From: Betaproteobacteria bacterium
GTDB lineage: Bacteria > Pseudomonadota > Gammaproteobacteria > Burkholderiales > Burkholderiaceae_E
NCBI GenBank assembly: GCA_009922405.1
Contig: RFVZ01000059.1
Coordinates: forward strand, 1 to 11,508
Direction: 5' to 3'
Length of the DNA: 11,508 nucleotides
Within the stretch, counting starts at the first letter, position 1. Each line of letters begins with the position of its first letter. Shown in pieces: positions 1-5,593 of the stretch. A program made the translations under genes and the position numbers. Below the pieces are notes generated by a model, which searched no databases, was not told the origin of the DNA, and saw only the letters and a program-made list of their open reading frames with translations.

Positions 1-30
1 GGTTTGATTGGCAATCAGATTGAGCGGGAC

Positions 31-55
31 AAAAAATAGCCGGGCTGCCACGGCT
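31..55 (-). terminator. Intrinsic terminator on the minus strand
   Basis: Read on the minus strand, AGCCG pairs with CGGCT. Inside this, GG pairs with CC around a three-base CAG loop, with one bulged T, giving about seven mostly G-C pairs. The hairpin is followed by one A and then six T residues (36-31), the classical Rho-independent layout. It begins seven nucleotides after the TAA (65-63) of a minus-strand open frame, so it probably terminated that gene. It could also stop any read-through from the tRNA genes on the same strand. Confidence 0.6.
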
Positions 56-62
56 GTTACCG

Positions 63-197
63 TTACGGGAGCTTGCCCCAACAACCCAAGCGATCGGCAT
101 GGTCGTTTGCCAACGCCTCGGCCACTCCGATCGCGGCACCCCCCGTTAGAAAACGTGTGGCGAATCCAAGATCGGCGGGATTTGCGCTATGATATTC
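63..197 (-). pseudogene. Possible 3' remnant of an unidentified gene
   Basis: On the minus strand a 44-codon frame runs from just after an in-frame TAG (200-198) to TAA (65-63). The translation is protein-like, with a Gly/Ala-rich stretch (FLTGGAAIGVAEALA) followed by NDHADRLGCWGKLP. An intrinsic terminator follows its stop codon, as expected for a true gene end. There is no convincing start codon with a ribosome binding site, and the frame is closed at the 5' side exactly where the hicA promoter and operator region lies. I infer a truncated gene whose upstream part was lost, perhaps when hicAB arrived. I do not recognise the family. A chance open frame in G+C-rich DNA is the main alternative. 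Confidence 0.3.
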
Positions 198-210
198 CTA
201 GTGATATCAC
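188..210 (+). promoter_or_regulatory. Putative hicAB promoter -10 and palindromic operator
   Basis: TATGAT at 188-193 matches the sigma70 -10 consensus at five of six positions, but no good -35 box lies 16-18 bases upstream. The perfect 10-bp palindrome GTGATATCAC (201-210) would cover the expected transcription start, and the half-site TGATAT occurs twice, at 190 and 202, exactly 12 bp apart. HicB antitoxins with a ribbon-helix-helix domain repress their own operons by binding such palindromes, so this is the likely autoregulatory operator. The assignment is inference from position and symmetry. Confidence 0.4.
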
Positions 211-217
211 GCTAACG

Positions 218-454
218 ATGAGCACAGCAATCAAATTGCTGGCTGCAATGCGTCTGAACCCGAATGACTGGACGATGGCGAATCTGCTCACGGTTGCCAA
301 GCGTTACGGCATGGAAATTCGAAGCACCGGGGGCAGCCATCACGTTTTTTCTCATCCTTCGGTCAAGGGCACGCTATCCGTACCGGCCCATCGACCGGTT
401 AAGGCCATCTACATCAGGCGCTTCGTTGCCCTCATTGATCAAATTCAGGAGTGA
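218..454 (+). CDS. hicA: HicA-family mRNA interferase toxin
   Basis: This 78-residue protein has the HicA signature. GGSHHVFSHP (residues 38-47) carries the conserved histidine (H41 in GSH) needed for RNA cleavage in the family, followed by the strand segment GTLSVPAHRPVK and a C-terminal helix. HicA folds like a double-stranded-RNA-binding domain and cleaves mRNA, stopping growth. About 20 residues (SAIKLL-like helix, then NPNDWT) precede the core, making it longer than the roughly 60-residue minimal HicA. The ATG at 218 is chosen because the frame upstream, open from position 8, does not look coding and lacks family similarity. No clear Shine-Dalgarno is seen before 218, and an ATG at 248 is possible. 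The gene ends three bases before hicB, so the pair is probably one operon in the usual toxin-first order. Confidence 0.82.
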   Translation: MSTAIKLLAAMRLNPNDWTMANLLTVAKRYGMEIRSTGGSHHVFSHPSVKGTLSVPAHRPVKAIYIRRFVALIDQIQE

Positions 455-457
455 GCC

Positions 458-868
458 ATGACCGTCAAGACAGTCACAAAAGTTAACCCTGCCTTCTCGT
501 TCGAAGCCTACAGCTATGTGATAAGCCCCATTGATGCGACTGACGGCGGCGGCTTTATGTTTAGCATGCCAGACATCCCAGGCGTGATAGCAGACGGGCA
601 AACCGAACTTGAAGCGATCGCGGATGGACGAGAAGCCTTCATCGCCACAGTCAGTGCGATGACAGATATGGGGCAAGAAGTCCCGAACCCGGTTTTCAAG
701 GTGGACGACTTCACCCCGGCGTCTGCGTCTGGCAAAGTTTTGGCGCGACTCCCACGATCAATGCACATGCAACTCACTGCCCGAGCAAAAACTGAGGGCG
801 TATCGCTCAATTCCTTACTACTGGCGCTGATTGCGGAAGGGTTGGGGAGGCGCAGCGCGACCCTCTGA
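458..868 (+). CDS. hicB: HicB-family antitoxin
   Basis: This 136-residue protein has the two parts of a long HicB antitoxin. The N-terminal degraded RNase H-like domain spans roughly residues 18-85: YVISPIDATDGGGFMFSMPDIPGV, then the helix DGQTELEAIADGREAFIA. A C-terminal ribbon-helix-helix DNA-binding domain spans about 92-131 (GKVLARLPRSMHMQLTARAK, then SLNSLLLALIAEGL). HicB blocks the HicA active site and represses the operon. AGGAG at 447-451, inside the hicA 3' end, lies six bases before the ATG, which fixes the start and suggests translational coupling. The ALPR-type strand and N-terminal fold are intact, so the module looks functional. The gene ends 13 nt before the encoded 3' CCA end of tRNA-His on the other strand. 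Confidence 0.85.
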   Translation: MTVKTVTKVNPAFSFEAYSYVISPIDATDGGGFMFSMPDIPGVIADGQTELEAIADGREAFIATVSAMTDMGQEVPNPVFKVDDFTPASASGKVLARLPRSMHMQLTARAKTEGVSLNSLLLALIAEGLGRRSATL

Positions 869-875
869 TCAGAGG
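862..875. terminator. Palindrome across the hicB stop, possible convergent terminator
   Basis: CCTCTGATCAGAGG is a perfect 14-bp inverted repeat lying between the convergent hicB and tRNA-His genes; the hicB TGA (866-868) is inside it. It could fold as a hairpin in transcripts from either strand. Neither side has a T-tract, so efficient Rho-independent termination is doubtful. It could instead be a protein-binding site or act in RNA processing. Confidence 0.3.
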
Positions 876-881
876 TCATAT

Positions 882-957
882 TGGGGTGGCTGATGGGATT
901 CGAACCCACGACAACTGGAATCACAATCCAGGACTCTACCGCTGAGCTACAGCCACC
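882..957 (-). tRNA. tRNA-His (anticodon GUG)
   Basis: On the minus strand the cloverleaf is complete. The seven-base acceptor stem is GTGGCTG/CAGCCAC, with the extra 5' G(-1) facing discriminator C73, the identity element of bacterial tRNA-His. The D arm is AGCTCAGCGGTAGAG, the anticodon loop is TTGTGAT with anticodon GTG, and the T arm contains GTGGGTTCGAATCCCAT. The 3' CCA is encoded (882-884). It is the last of three tRNA genes transcribed leftwards. Confidence 0.97.
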
Positions 958-994
958 ACCGACCGCAAAAACCGTACAAGCGCAGCGCGGAAAC

Positions 995-1071
<77 letters not shown>

Positions 1072-1144
1072 AAAGCCCGGGGATCTAACTCGGACATCCG
1101 ACGAAGGTTCAGCCCAAAAACGCCGAAATGAACCTGGAGACGGA

Positions 1145-1221
1145 TGGTCGGGGCGAGAGGAATCGAACCTCCGACATCTTGCTCCCAAAGCAAGCACTCT
1201 ACCAGGCTGAGCTACGCCCCG
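1145..1221 (-). tRNA. tRNA-Pro (anticodon UGG)
   Basis: On the minus strand the gene has acceptor stem CGGGGCG/CGCCCCG with C at position 1 and discriminator A, as expected for bacterial tRNA-Pro, and an encoded CCA (1145-1147). The anticodon stem CTTGC/GCAAG holds loop TTTGGGA, giving anticodon TGG. The T arm GGAGGTTCGATTCCTCT is intact. It is the first tRNA downstream of glmM; 24 nt separate its 5' end from the glmM stop codon. Confidence 0.97.
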
Positions 1222-1225
1222 AAAG

Positions 1226-1261
1226 AGGCGAGAGTGTAACAGAACTCAGGCGACTTGTACG
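1226..1261 (-). promoter_or_regulatory. Possible tRNA promoter at the end of glmM
   Basis: On the minus strand TGTTACACT gives an extended -10 (TG, one base, then TACACT at 1238-1233). It is followed by the G+C-rich stretch CTCGCCTC, like the discriminator of stringently controlled tRNA promoters. The candidate -35 (CGTACA) 17 bases upstream is poor, matching three of six consensus bases. Transcription would start only about five bases before tRNA-Pro. Read-through from glmM is the alternative source of these tRNAs. Confidence 0.3.
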
Positions 1262-2634
1262 GCATCGGCCAGTCGTTGGGCCAATTGATCGGCCAATTCG
1301 GCATCACTGACCTCAACCATGAGTCTCAAGACAGGTTCGGTCCCAGACGCTCGAATCAGCACGCGACCACGATCCTGGAGTTCGGCTTCAACCTCGGCTT
1401 GCGCACGACGCAACGGTGCGTGGCTGCCCCAGTCGAACCCTGGTCTAACCCGAACGTTGAGCAACCTTTGGGGCATCAGGACCATATCGCCAATGAGTTC
1501 AGCGAGTTCGAGCCCGCTTGAACGGATGGCGGCGAGGACTTGCAACGCGCTGATCGCGCCGTCGCCGGTCGAGTGGCAATCGAGGGCCAGCAGATGCCCG
1601 CTGGATTCCCCACCGTAGAGCCAGCCCCGAGCCCGAAGCATTTCGAGGACGTAGCGGTCACCGACTTTCGCGCGCTGAAATCCCACGCCGTGCCGCATTA
1701 AAGCCTGCTCTAGCCCCAGATTAGACATCAGGGTCCCAACTGCGCCAGCGACCGCCCCGCGGCGCAGGCGATCGATGACGATCGCGTAAAGCAACTCATC
1801 GCCGTTGTAGATCCGCCCGGACCGGTCCGCAATAACCAATCGATCGGCGTCGCCATCGAGCGCAATGCCGTAGTCTGCCCCATGAGCCACGACCGCCTTG
1901 GCGACGGATTCGGGATGAGTCGCGCCAACACCGTCATTGATATTTAGACCGTTCGGAGACGCGCCGATCGGGATGACTTCGGCGCCCAACTCATGAAAAA
2001 CGGACGGGGCTGTGTGATAAGCCGCTCCATGCGCGCAATCAACGACCAATCGGAGACCCCGAAGATCGAGTTCGGCAGGGAATGTGCTCTTGCAAAACTC
2101 AATATACCGACCTGCTGCATCGTCGATGCGGCGTGCTCTGCCCAGCTCATACGAGGGAACGCAACCAAGCGGCAAATCCAGTTCTGCCTCAATCCTGGCC
2201 TCAATGGCGTCGGGCAATTTATCGCCCTCTGAAGAGAAGAACTTGATGCCGTTGTCATCAAACGGGTTATGCGACGCGCTGATCACCACGCCAGCCGATA
2301 GACGCAACGCCCGGGTCAGATACGCGATCGCGGGGGTTGGGAGCGGCCCTGAGAGCATCACGTCCACGCCGGCGGCGGCGAGCCCCGACTGCAGCGCAGA
2401 TTCGAGTAAATAACCGGACACGCGCGTGTCTTTGCCAATCAGAACAACCGGCCGACTGCGCCGCCCAAACGATTGCTCAGACCCCTCGAGGGGAGCTCTT
2501 TGCTCACCCCTGTCCGCTGAATGGGCCAGGACCCTGCCTGCCGAGTAGCCCAGTCGCAGCACAAACTCTGGGGTGATTGGCGTCTCGCCCACCCGACCTC
2601 GAATGCCATCGGTACCAAACCACTTACGCGTCAT
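1246..2634 (-). CDS. glmM: Phosphoglucosamine mutase
   Basis: GlmM converts glucosamine-6-phosphate to glucosamine-1-phosphate in the cytoplasm, feeding UDP-GlcNAc for peptidoglycan and LPS. The 462-residue protein has the family motifs in order: FGTDGIRG at the N-terminus, the phosphoserine loop ISASHNP (118-124, reactive Ser121), metal loop DGDADR (260-265), sugar-binding GGESSGH (341-347) and phosphate-binding RASGTEP (428-434). E. coli GlmM is 445 residues long with Ser102 and Asp241/243/245, so numbering here is shifted by 19. The shift comes from an insertion around residues 41-60, between GRVLAHS and VVLIGKDTR. The ATG overlaps the folP stop (ATGA), implying translational coupling. The gene ends 24 nt before tRNA-Pro. 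Confidence 0.97.
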   Translation of the reverse strand: MTRKWFGTDGIRGRVGETPITPEFVLRLGYSAGRVLAHSADRGEQRAPLEGSEQSFGRRSRPVVLIGKDTRVSGYLLESALQSGLAAAGVDVMLSGPLPTPAIAYLTRALRLSAGVVISASHNPFDDNGIKFFSSEGDKLPDAIEARIEAELDLPLGCVPSYELGRARRIDDAAGRYIEFCKSTFPAELDLRGLRLVVDCAHGAAYHTAPSVFHELGAEVIPIGASPNGLNINDGVGATHPESVAKAVVAHGADYGIALDGDADRLVIADRSGRIYNGDELLYAIVIDRLRRGAVAGAVGTLMSNLGLEQALMRHGVGFQRAKVGDRYVLEMLRARGWLYGGESSGHLLALDCHSTGDGAISALQVLAAIRSSGLELAELIGDMVLMPQRLLNVRVRPGFDWGSHAPLRRAQAEVEAELQDRGRVLIRASGTEPVLRLMVEVSDAELADQLAQRLADAVQVA

Positions 2635-3485
2635 CGTTCATTGCCCCTCAATTCCGTGGGTCCGCTCATCACTGCTCGCCAAACACCCAACGCATCGACC
2701 GTTGCCGCCACATCATGCACTCGAACAACCGCAGCGCCCCTCGCGATTGCAGCCAGTGCGCCTCCCACACTCCCTGGTAACCGCTCCGAAAGCGGGCGGC
2801 CCGTCAGGTCACCTACCATCCGCTTGCGTGAAAGGCCGATCAGAACTGGAACCCCCGGCGCGAGTTCGGAGAGGCGCCCAATCAGCGCGAGATTCTGCTC
2901 GAGCGTCTTCCCAAAGCCGATGCCCGGATCAACCAACAGGCGATTCGCTGCCAGCCCAAGACGCCGAACCACCTGCACACGATCGCGCAGAAACTGACCG
3001 ACCTCTGCCACTACGTCGAGATACTTGGGAGCGGCCTGCATCGTATGGGGCAATCCCTGCATGTGCATGAGGCAAACCGCACAGTTCGACTCACGCACGG
3101 CCTCGAGGGCACCTTCCGCCTGCAGGGCCTCGACATCGTTGATGCAGTCTGCCCCCCGCGCCAGCGCGGCACGCATTACGCCTGGTCGACGTGTATCGAT
3201 CGAGATAGGAACGCCGAGCGACCCAAGGGCCTCTAGAACTGGCATCAGTCGACGCAGTTCCGAAGTGGAATCAATGGGTTGAGCGCCCGGTCGGGTTGAT
3301 TCTGCACCGATATCGATCATATCGGCGCCCTCGGCGACCATTTGCTGGGCATGCCTCACTGCGAGATCCGGGCTCGCGTAGTGCCCACCGTCGGAAAAAG
3401 AATCCGGCGTGACGTTCAGAATACCCATCACAAGCGGGCGATCTAGGCTGAGCCGAAACCGCCCACACTCAAGAAAAGACGCCAA
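2631..3485 (-). CDS. folP: Dihydropteroate synthase
   Basis: This enzyme condenses p-aminobenzoate with dihydropterin pyrophosphate in folate synthesis and is the sulfonamide target. The 284-residue protein (E. coli 282) carries MGILNVTPDSFSDGG (20-34), DIGAESTRPGA (58-68), SIDT (95-98), VDPGIGFGKT (185-194), SRKRMVG (219-225) and RVHDV (255-259). Positions equivalent to E. coli Phe28 and Pro64, whose changes give sulfonamide resistance, are the sensitive-type Phe30 and Pro66. The start is TTG at 3485-3483: AAGGG (3498-3494) lies eight bases upstream and the N-terminus then matches E. coli in length. It follows ftsH by 42 nt of repetitive sequence and overlaps glmM by four bases. Confidence 0.97.
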   Translation of the reverse strand: MASFLECGRFRLSLDRPLVMGILNVTPDSFSDGGHYASPDLAVRHAQQMVAEGADMIDIGAESTRPGAQPIDSTSELRRLMPVLEALGSLGVPISIDTRRPGVMRAALARGADCINDVEALQAEGALEAVRESNCAVCLMHMQGLPHTMQAAPKYLDVVAEVGQFLRDRVQVVRRLGLAANRLLVDPGIGFGKTLEQNLALIGRLSELAPGVPVLIGLSRKRMVGDLTGRPLSERLPGSVGGALAAIARGAAVVRVHDVAATVDALGVWRAVMSGPTELRGNER

Positions 3486-3490
3486 CCAAA

Positions 3491-3541
3491 CGGCCCTTAA
3501 CTATCCTTAACGACCCGCAAGCGACCCTTAAGCGACCGGAA
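3491..3541. repeat. Imperfect tandem repeat with about 10-bp period
   Basis: Read on the plus strand, five units follow one another: CGGCCCTTAA, CTATCCTTAA, CGACCCGCAA, GCGACCCTTAA and GCGACCGGAA. The array spans the last codons and TAA stop of ftsH, the whole spacer, and the AAGGG ribosome binding site of folP, so the repeat unit itself supplies both signals. Slippage here would alter spacing between the two genes or the FtsH C-terminus. Confidence 0.6.
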
Positions 3542-5441
3542 CCTCAGGCGCAGCCTCCGGAACAACTGGCGCGGCGTCCGGGCGCGAGCCACCAGAACCA
3601 CCAGCCCCAGTGCCACCCGACGGCGACCAGTCCCGCGGAGGACGCGGAGCGCGTCCAGCCATGATGTCGTCAATCTGTTCCGCGTCAATCGTCTCGAACT
3701 CAAGCAGCGTTTTGGCCATGAGATGGGCTGTTTCGCGATGCTCGTCGAGGATCTTGTAGGCCACCTGATACTGCTCATCGATGATCCGCCGCATTTCGGA
3801 ATCGACCTTTTGCATCGTGGCCTCAGACACGTTGACCTGCCGCGTCACGGAGCGGCCCAGGAAGACCTCGCCCTCGTTTTCGGCGTAGACCATAGGCCCA
3901 AGCTCTGCGCTCATGCCGTAACGGGTGACCATGTCCCGCGCCAGATGGGTCGCACGTTCGAAATCGTTCGATGCGCCAGTCGTCATTTGATTCATGAACA
4001 ACTCTTCCGCGATGCGCCCACCGAAGAGCACAGCGATGGTGGCGAGCATCCGTTCTTTATCCATGCTGTAACGGTCGCCTTCAGGCAACTGCATGGTGAC
4101 CCCAAGTGCACGGCCGCGAGGGATGATCGTGACCTTGTGAACCGGGTCTGTCGTCTTTGGCAGCAACTTGGCGACGATGGCGTGACCTGACTCATGGTAG
4201 GCCGTGTTGCGCCGCTCGTCTTCGGGCATCACCAGGCTGCGCCGCTCGGCGCCCATGATAATTTTGTCCTTGGCCCGTTCAAAATCCTGCTGCTCGACCA
4301 CGCGCGCGCTGCGACGGGCGGCAAATAGGGCCGCCTCATTGACCAGGTTGGCCAGATCCGCGCCCGAGAAGCCCGGGCAACCTCGCGCAATGATGTCGGC
4401 TTTGACATCGTGCGCGATCGGCACCTTGCGCATGTGCACTGTGAGAATTTGCTCGCGACCCCGGATATCAGGCAATGGGACGACCACTTGGCGATCAAAA
4501 CGACCTGGACGCAACAGCGCAGGATCGAGCACATCTGGGCGGTTAGTCGCAGCGATCACGATGACGCCCTGTCCGGTCTCAAAACCGTCCATCTCAACCA
4601 ACATCTGATTCAACGTCTGCTCGCGCTCATCGTTGCCGCCGCCCAGGCCAGCACCGCGCTGGCGGCCGACTGCATCAATCTCATCAATAAAGATGATGCA
4701 AGGCGCGTGCTTTTTGGCGTTCTCGAACATGTCGCGAACCCGGGCTGCACCCACACCAACAAACATCTCGACAAAATCCGAGCCCGAAATACTGAAGAAC
4801 GGCACTTTCGCCTCGCCCGCGATCGCCTTCGCGAGCAGGGTTTTACCAGTACCGGGCGAACCCACCATCAGGACTCCGCGCGGGATCTTGCCGCCGAGCT
4901 TTTGGAACTTGCTGGGGTCCCGCAGAAAGTCGACGAGTTCCTTGACCTCTTCCTTGGCCTCGTCACATCCGGCGACATCTGCGAAGGTAATGGAATTGTT
5001 GTTTTCGTCCAACATCCGGGCCCGGCTTTTACCGAATGAAAACGCACCGCCCCGTCCACCGCCTTGCATCTGGCGCATGAAGAAAACCCAAACCCCAATC
5101 AAAAGAAGCATTGGGAACCAGCTGATAAAAATGCTCATCAGCAGGCTTTGCTCTTCATCGGGTTTGGCCTGGACCTTAACGCCAAATTTCATCAGGTCCG
5201 ACACCATCCAGATGTCGCCCGGCGAGTACACGGTCAAGGGCTGGTTGTCCTTGGTCCGAGCGCGGAGAGTCCGCCCATCAATGGCGACGGAGTCAATCCG
5301 GCCCGACTTGGCGTCTTCCATGAAGACCGAATAAGGAACATCAACGCCTCGGGCCTGCCGGGTATCAAACTGCTTGAATACCGTAAATAGGACCAGAGCG
5401 ATCACCAGCCAGACGGCTGCCTTCGAAAACATATTGTTCAA
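3528..5441 (-). CDS. ftsH: ATP-dependent zinc metalloprotease FtsH
   Basis: FtsH is a hexameric inner-membrane AAA+ protease that degrades LpxC, sigma32 and unassembled membrane proteins in E. coli. The 637-residue protein has TM1 (about 8-23), a periplasmic domain, TM2 (about 103-121), Walker A GSPGTGKT (194-201), pore loop FVG (227-229), Walker B CIIFIDE (248-254), arginine fingers R311 and R314, and zinc site HESGH (416-420) with Asp493 as the likely third ligand. The last 35 residues are a Gly/Ser then Pro/Ala/Val-rich tail. TTG (5441-5439) is chosen as start because AGGAG (5454-5450) lies eight bases upstream. The in-frame ATG three codons on (5432) would be 17 bases away. This mirrors the E. 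coli long form, which begins three codons before MAKN. Confidence 0.97.
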   Translation of the reverse strand: MNNMFSKAAVWLVIALVLFTVFKQFDTRQARGVDVPYSVFMEDAKSGRIDSVAIDGRTLRARTKDNQPLTVYSPGDIWMVSDLMKFGVKVQAKPDEEQSLLMSIFISWFPMLLLIGVWVFFMRQMQGGGRGGAFSFGKSRARMLDENNNSITFADVAGCDEAKEEVKELVDFLRDPSKFQKLGGKIPRGVLMVGSPGTGKTLLAKAIAGEAKVPFFSISGSDFVEMFVGVGAARVRDMFENAKKHAPCIIFIDEIDAVGRQRGAGLGGGNDEREQTLNQMLVEMDGFETGQGVIVIAATNRPDVLDPALLRPGRFDRQVVVPLPDIRGREQILTVHMRKVPIAHDVKADIIARGCPGFSGADLANLVNEAALFAARRSARVVEQQDFERAKDKIIMGAERRSLVMPEDERRNTAYHESGHAIVAKLLPKTTDPVHKVTIIPRGRALGVTMQLPEGDRYSMDKERMLATIAVLFGGRIAEELFMNQMTTGASNDFERATHLARDMVTRYGMSAELGPMVYAENEGEVFLGRSVTRQVNVSEATMQKVDSEMRRIIDEQYQVAYKILDEHRETAHLMAKTLLEFETIDAEQIDDIMAGRAPRPPRDWSPSGGTGAGGSGGSRPDAAPVVPEAAPEVPVA

Positions 5442-5593
5442 CGCTTGGGCTCCTGCCTGCGATCGTCAATCGATGAGGGGTAAGGATTGACGGGGACTAA
5501 CCTAGACGAACCTAAAATAATACTCTTTTGTGCTCTGTTTGTAGGTCGGAAAAAGCGATCAATCCTGACGAACCCTCGATTTGAGGCTGCCAC
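5442..5593 (-). promoter_or_regulatory. rlmE-ftsH intergenic region, possible ftsH promoter
   Basis: The 152-nt spacer is more A+T-rich than its surroundings. On the minus strand TATTAT (5522-5517) is a fair -10, with a weak CCTACA (5545-5540) 17 bases upstream. I see no clear heat-shock sigma32 promoter and no intrinsic terminator. It contains the near-identical direct repeats CCTAGACGAACC (5501-5512) and CCTGACGAACC (5564-5574) on the plus strand, and the inverted pair AGGATTGA (5483-5490) and TCAATCCT (5559-5566). These could be regulator sites, so ftsH may have its own promoter in addition to read-through from rlmE. Confidence 0.3.
5450..5454 (-). promoter_or_regulatory. Ribosome binding site deciding the ftsH TTG start
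   Basis: AGGAG on the minus strand is eight bases from TTG (5441) but 17 from the nearby ATG (5432). The spacing favours initiation at TTG, giving a protein beginning MNNMFSK. Confidence 0.6.

Noticed and set aside
8..217. An upstream extension of hicA adding 70 residues from a TTG at position 8
   Set aside because: The added sequence is low-complexity and Arg/Pro-rich with no HicA similarity, and the promoter-like and palindromic elements lie inside it. The ATG at 218 gives a family-like protein.
514..924. 136-codon minus-strand open frame opposite hicB, running into tRNA-His
   Set aside because: It overlaps a recognisable HicB and part of a tRNA gene, and shows no protein-like motif.
1..957. 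Integrase attachment-site pair flanking hicAB
   Set aside because: I looked for a second copy of the tRNA-His T-arm and 3' end in 1-217 and found none, and no integrase gene is visible in the window.
3723..5334. Several 100-230-codon plus-strand frames opposite ftsH
   Set aside because: The FtsH reading frame is conserved throughout; these are shadow frames with no family features.
5442..5593. sigma32 heat-shock promoter for ftsH
   Set aside because: A CCCCTCAT-like string is present on the minus strand (5482-5475), but no matching CTTGAAA-like -35 is at the right distance.
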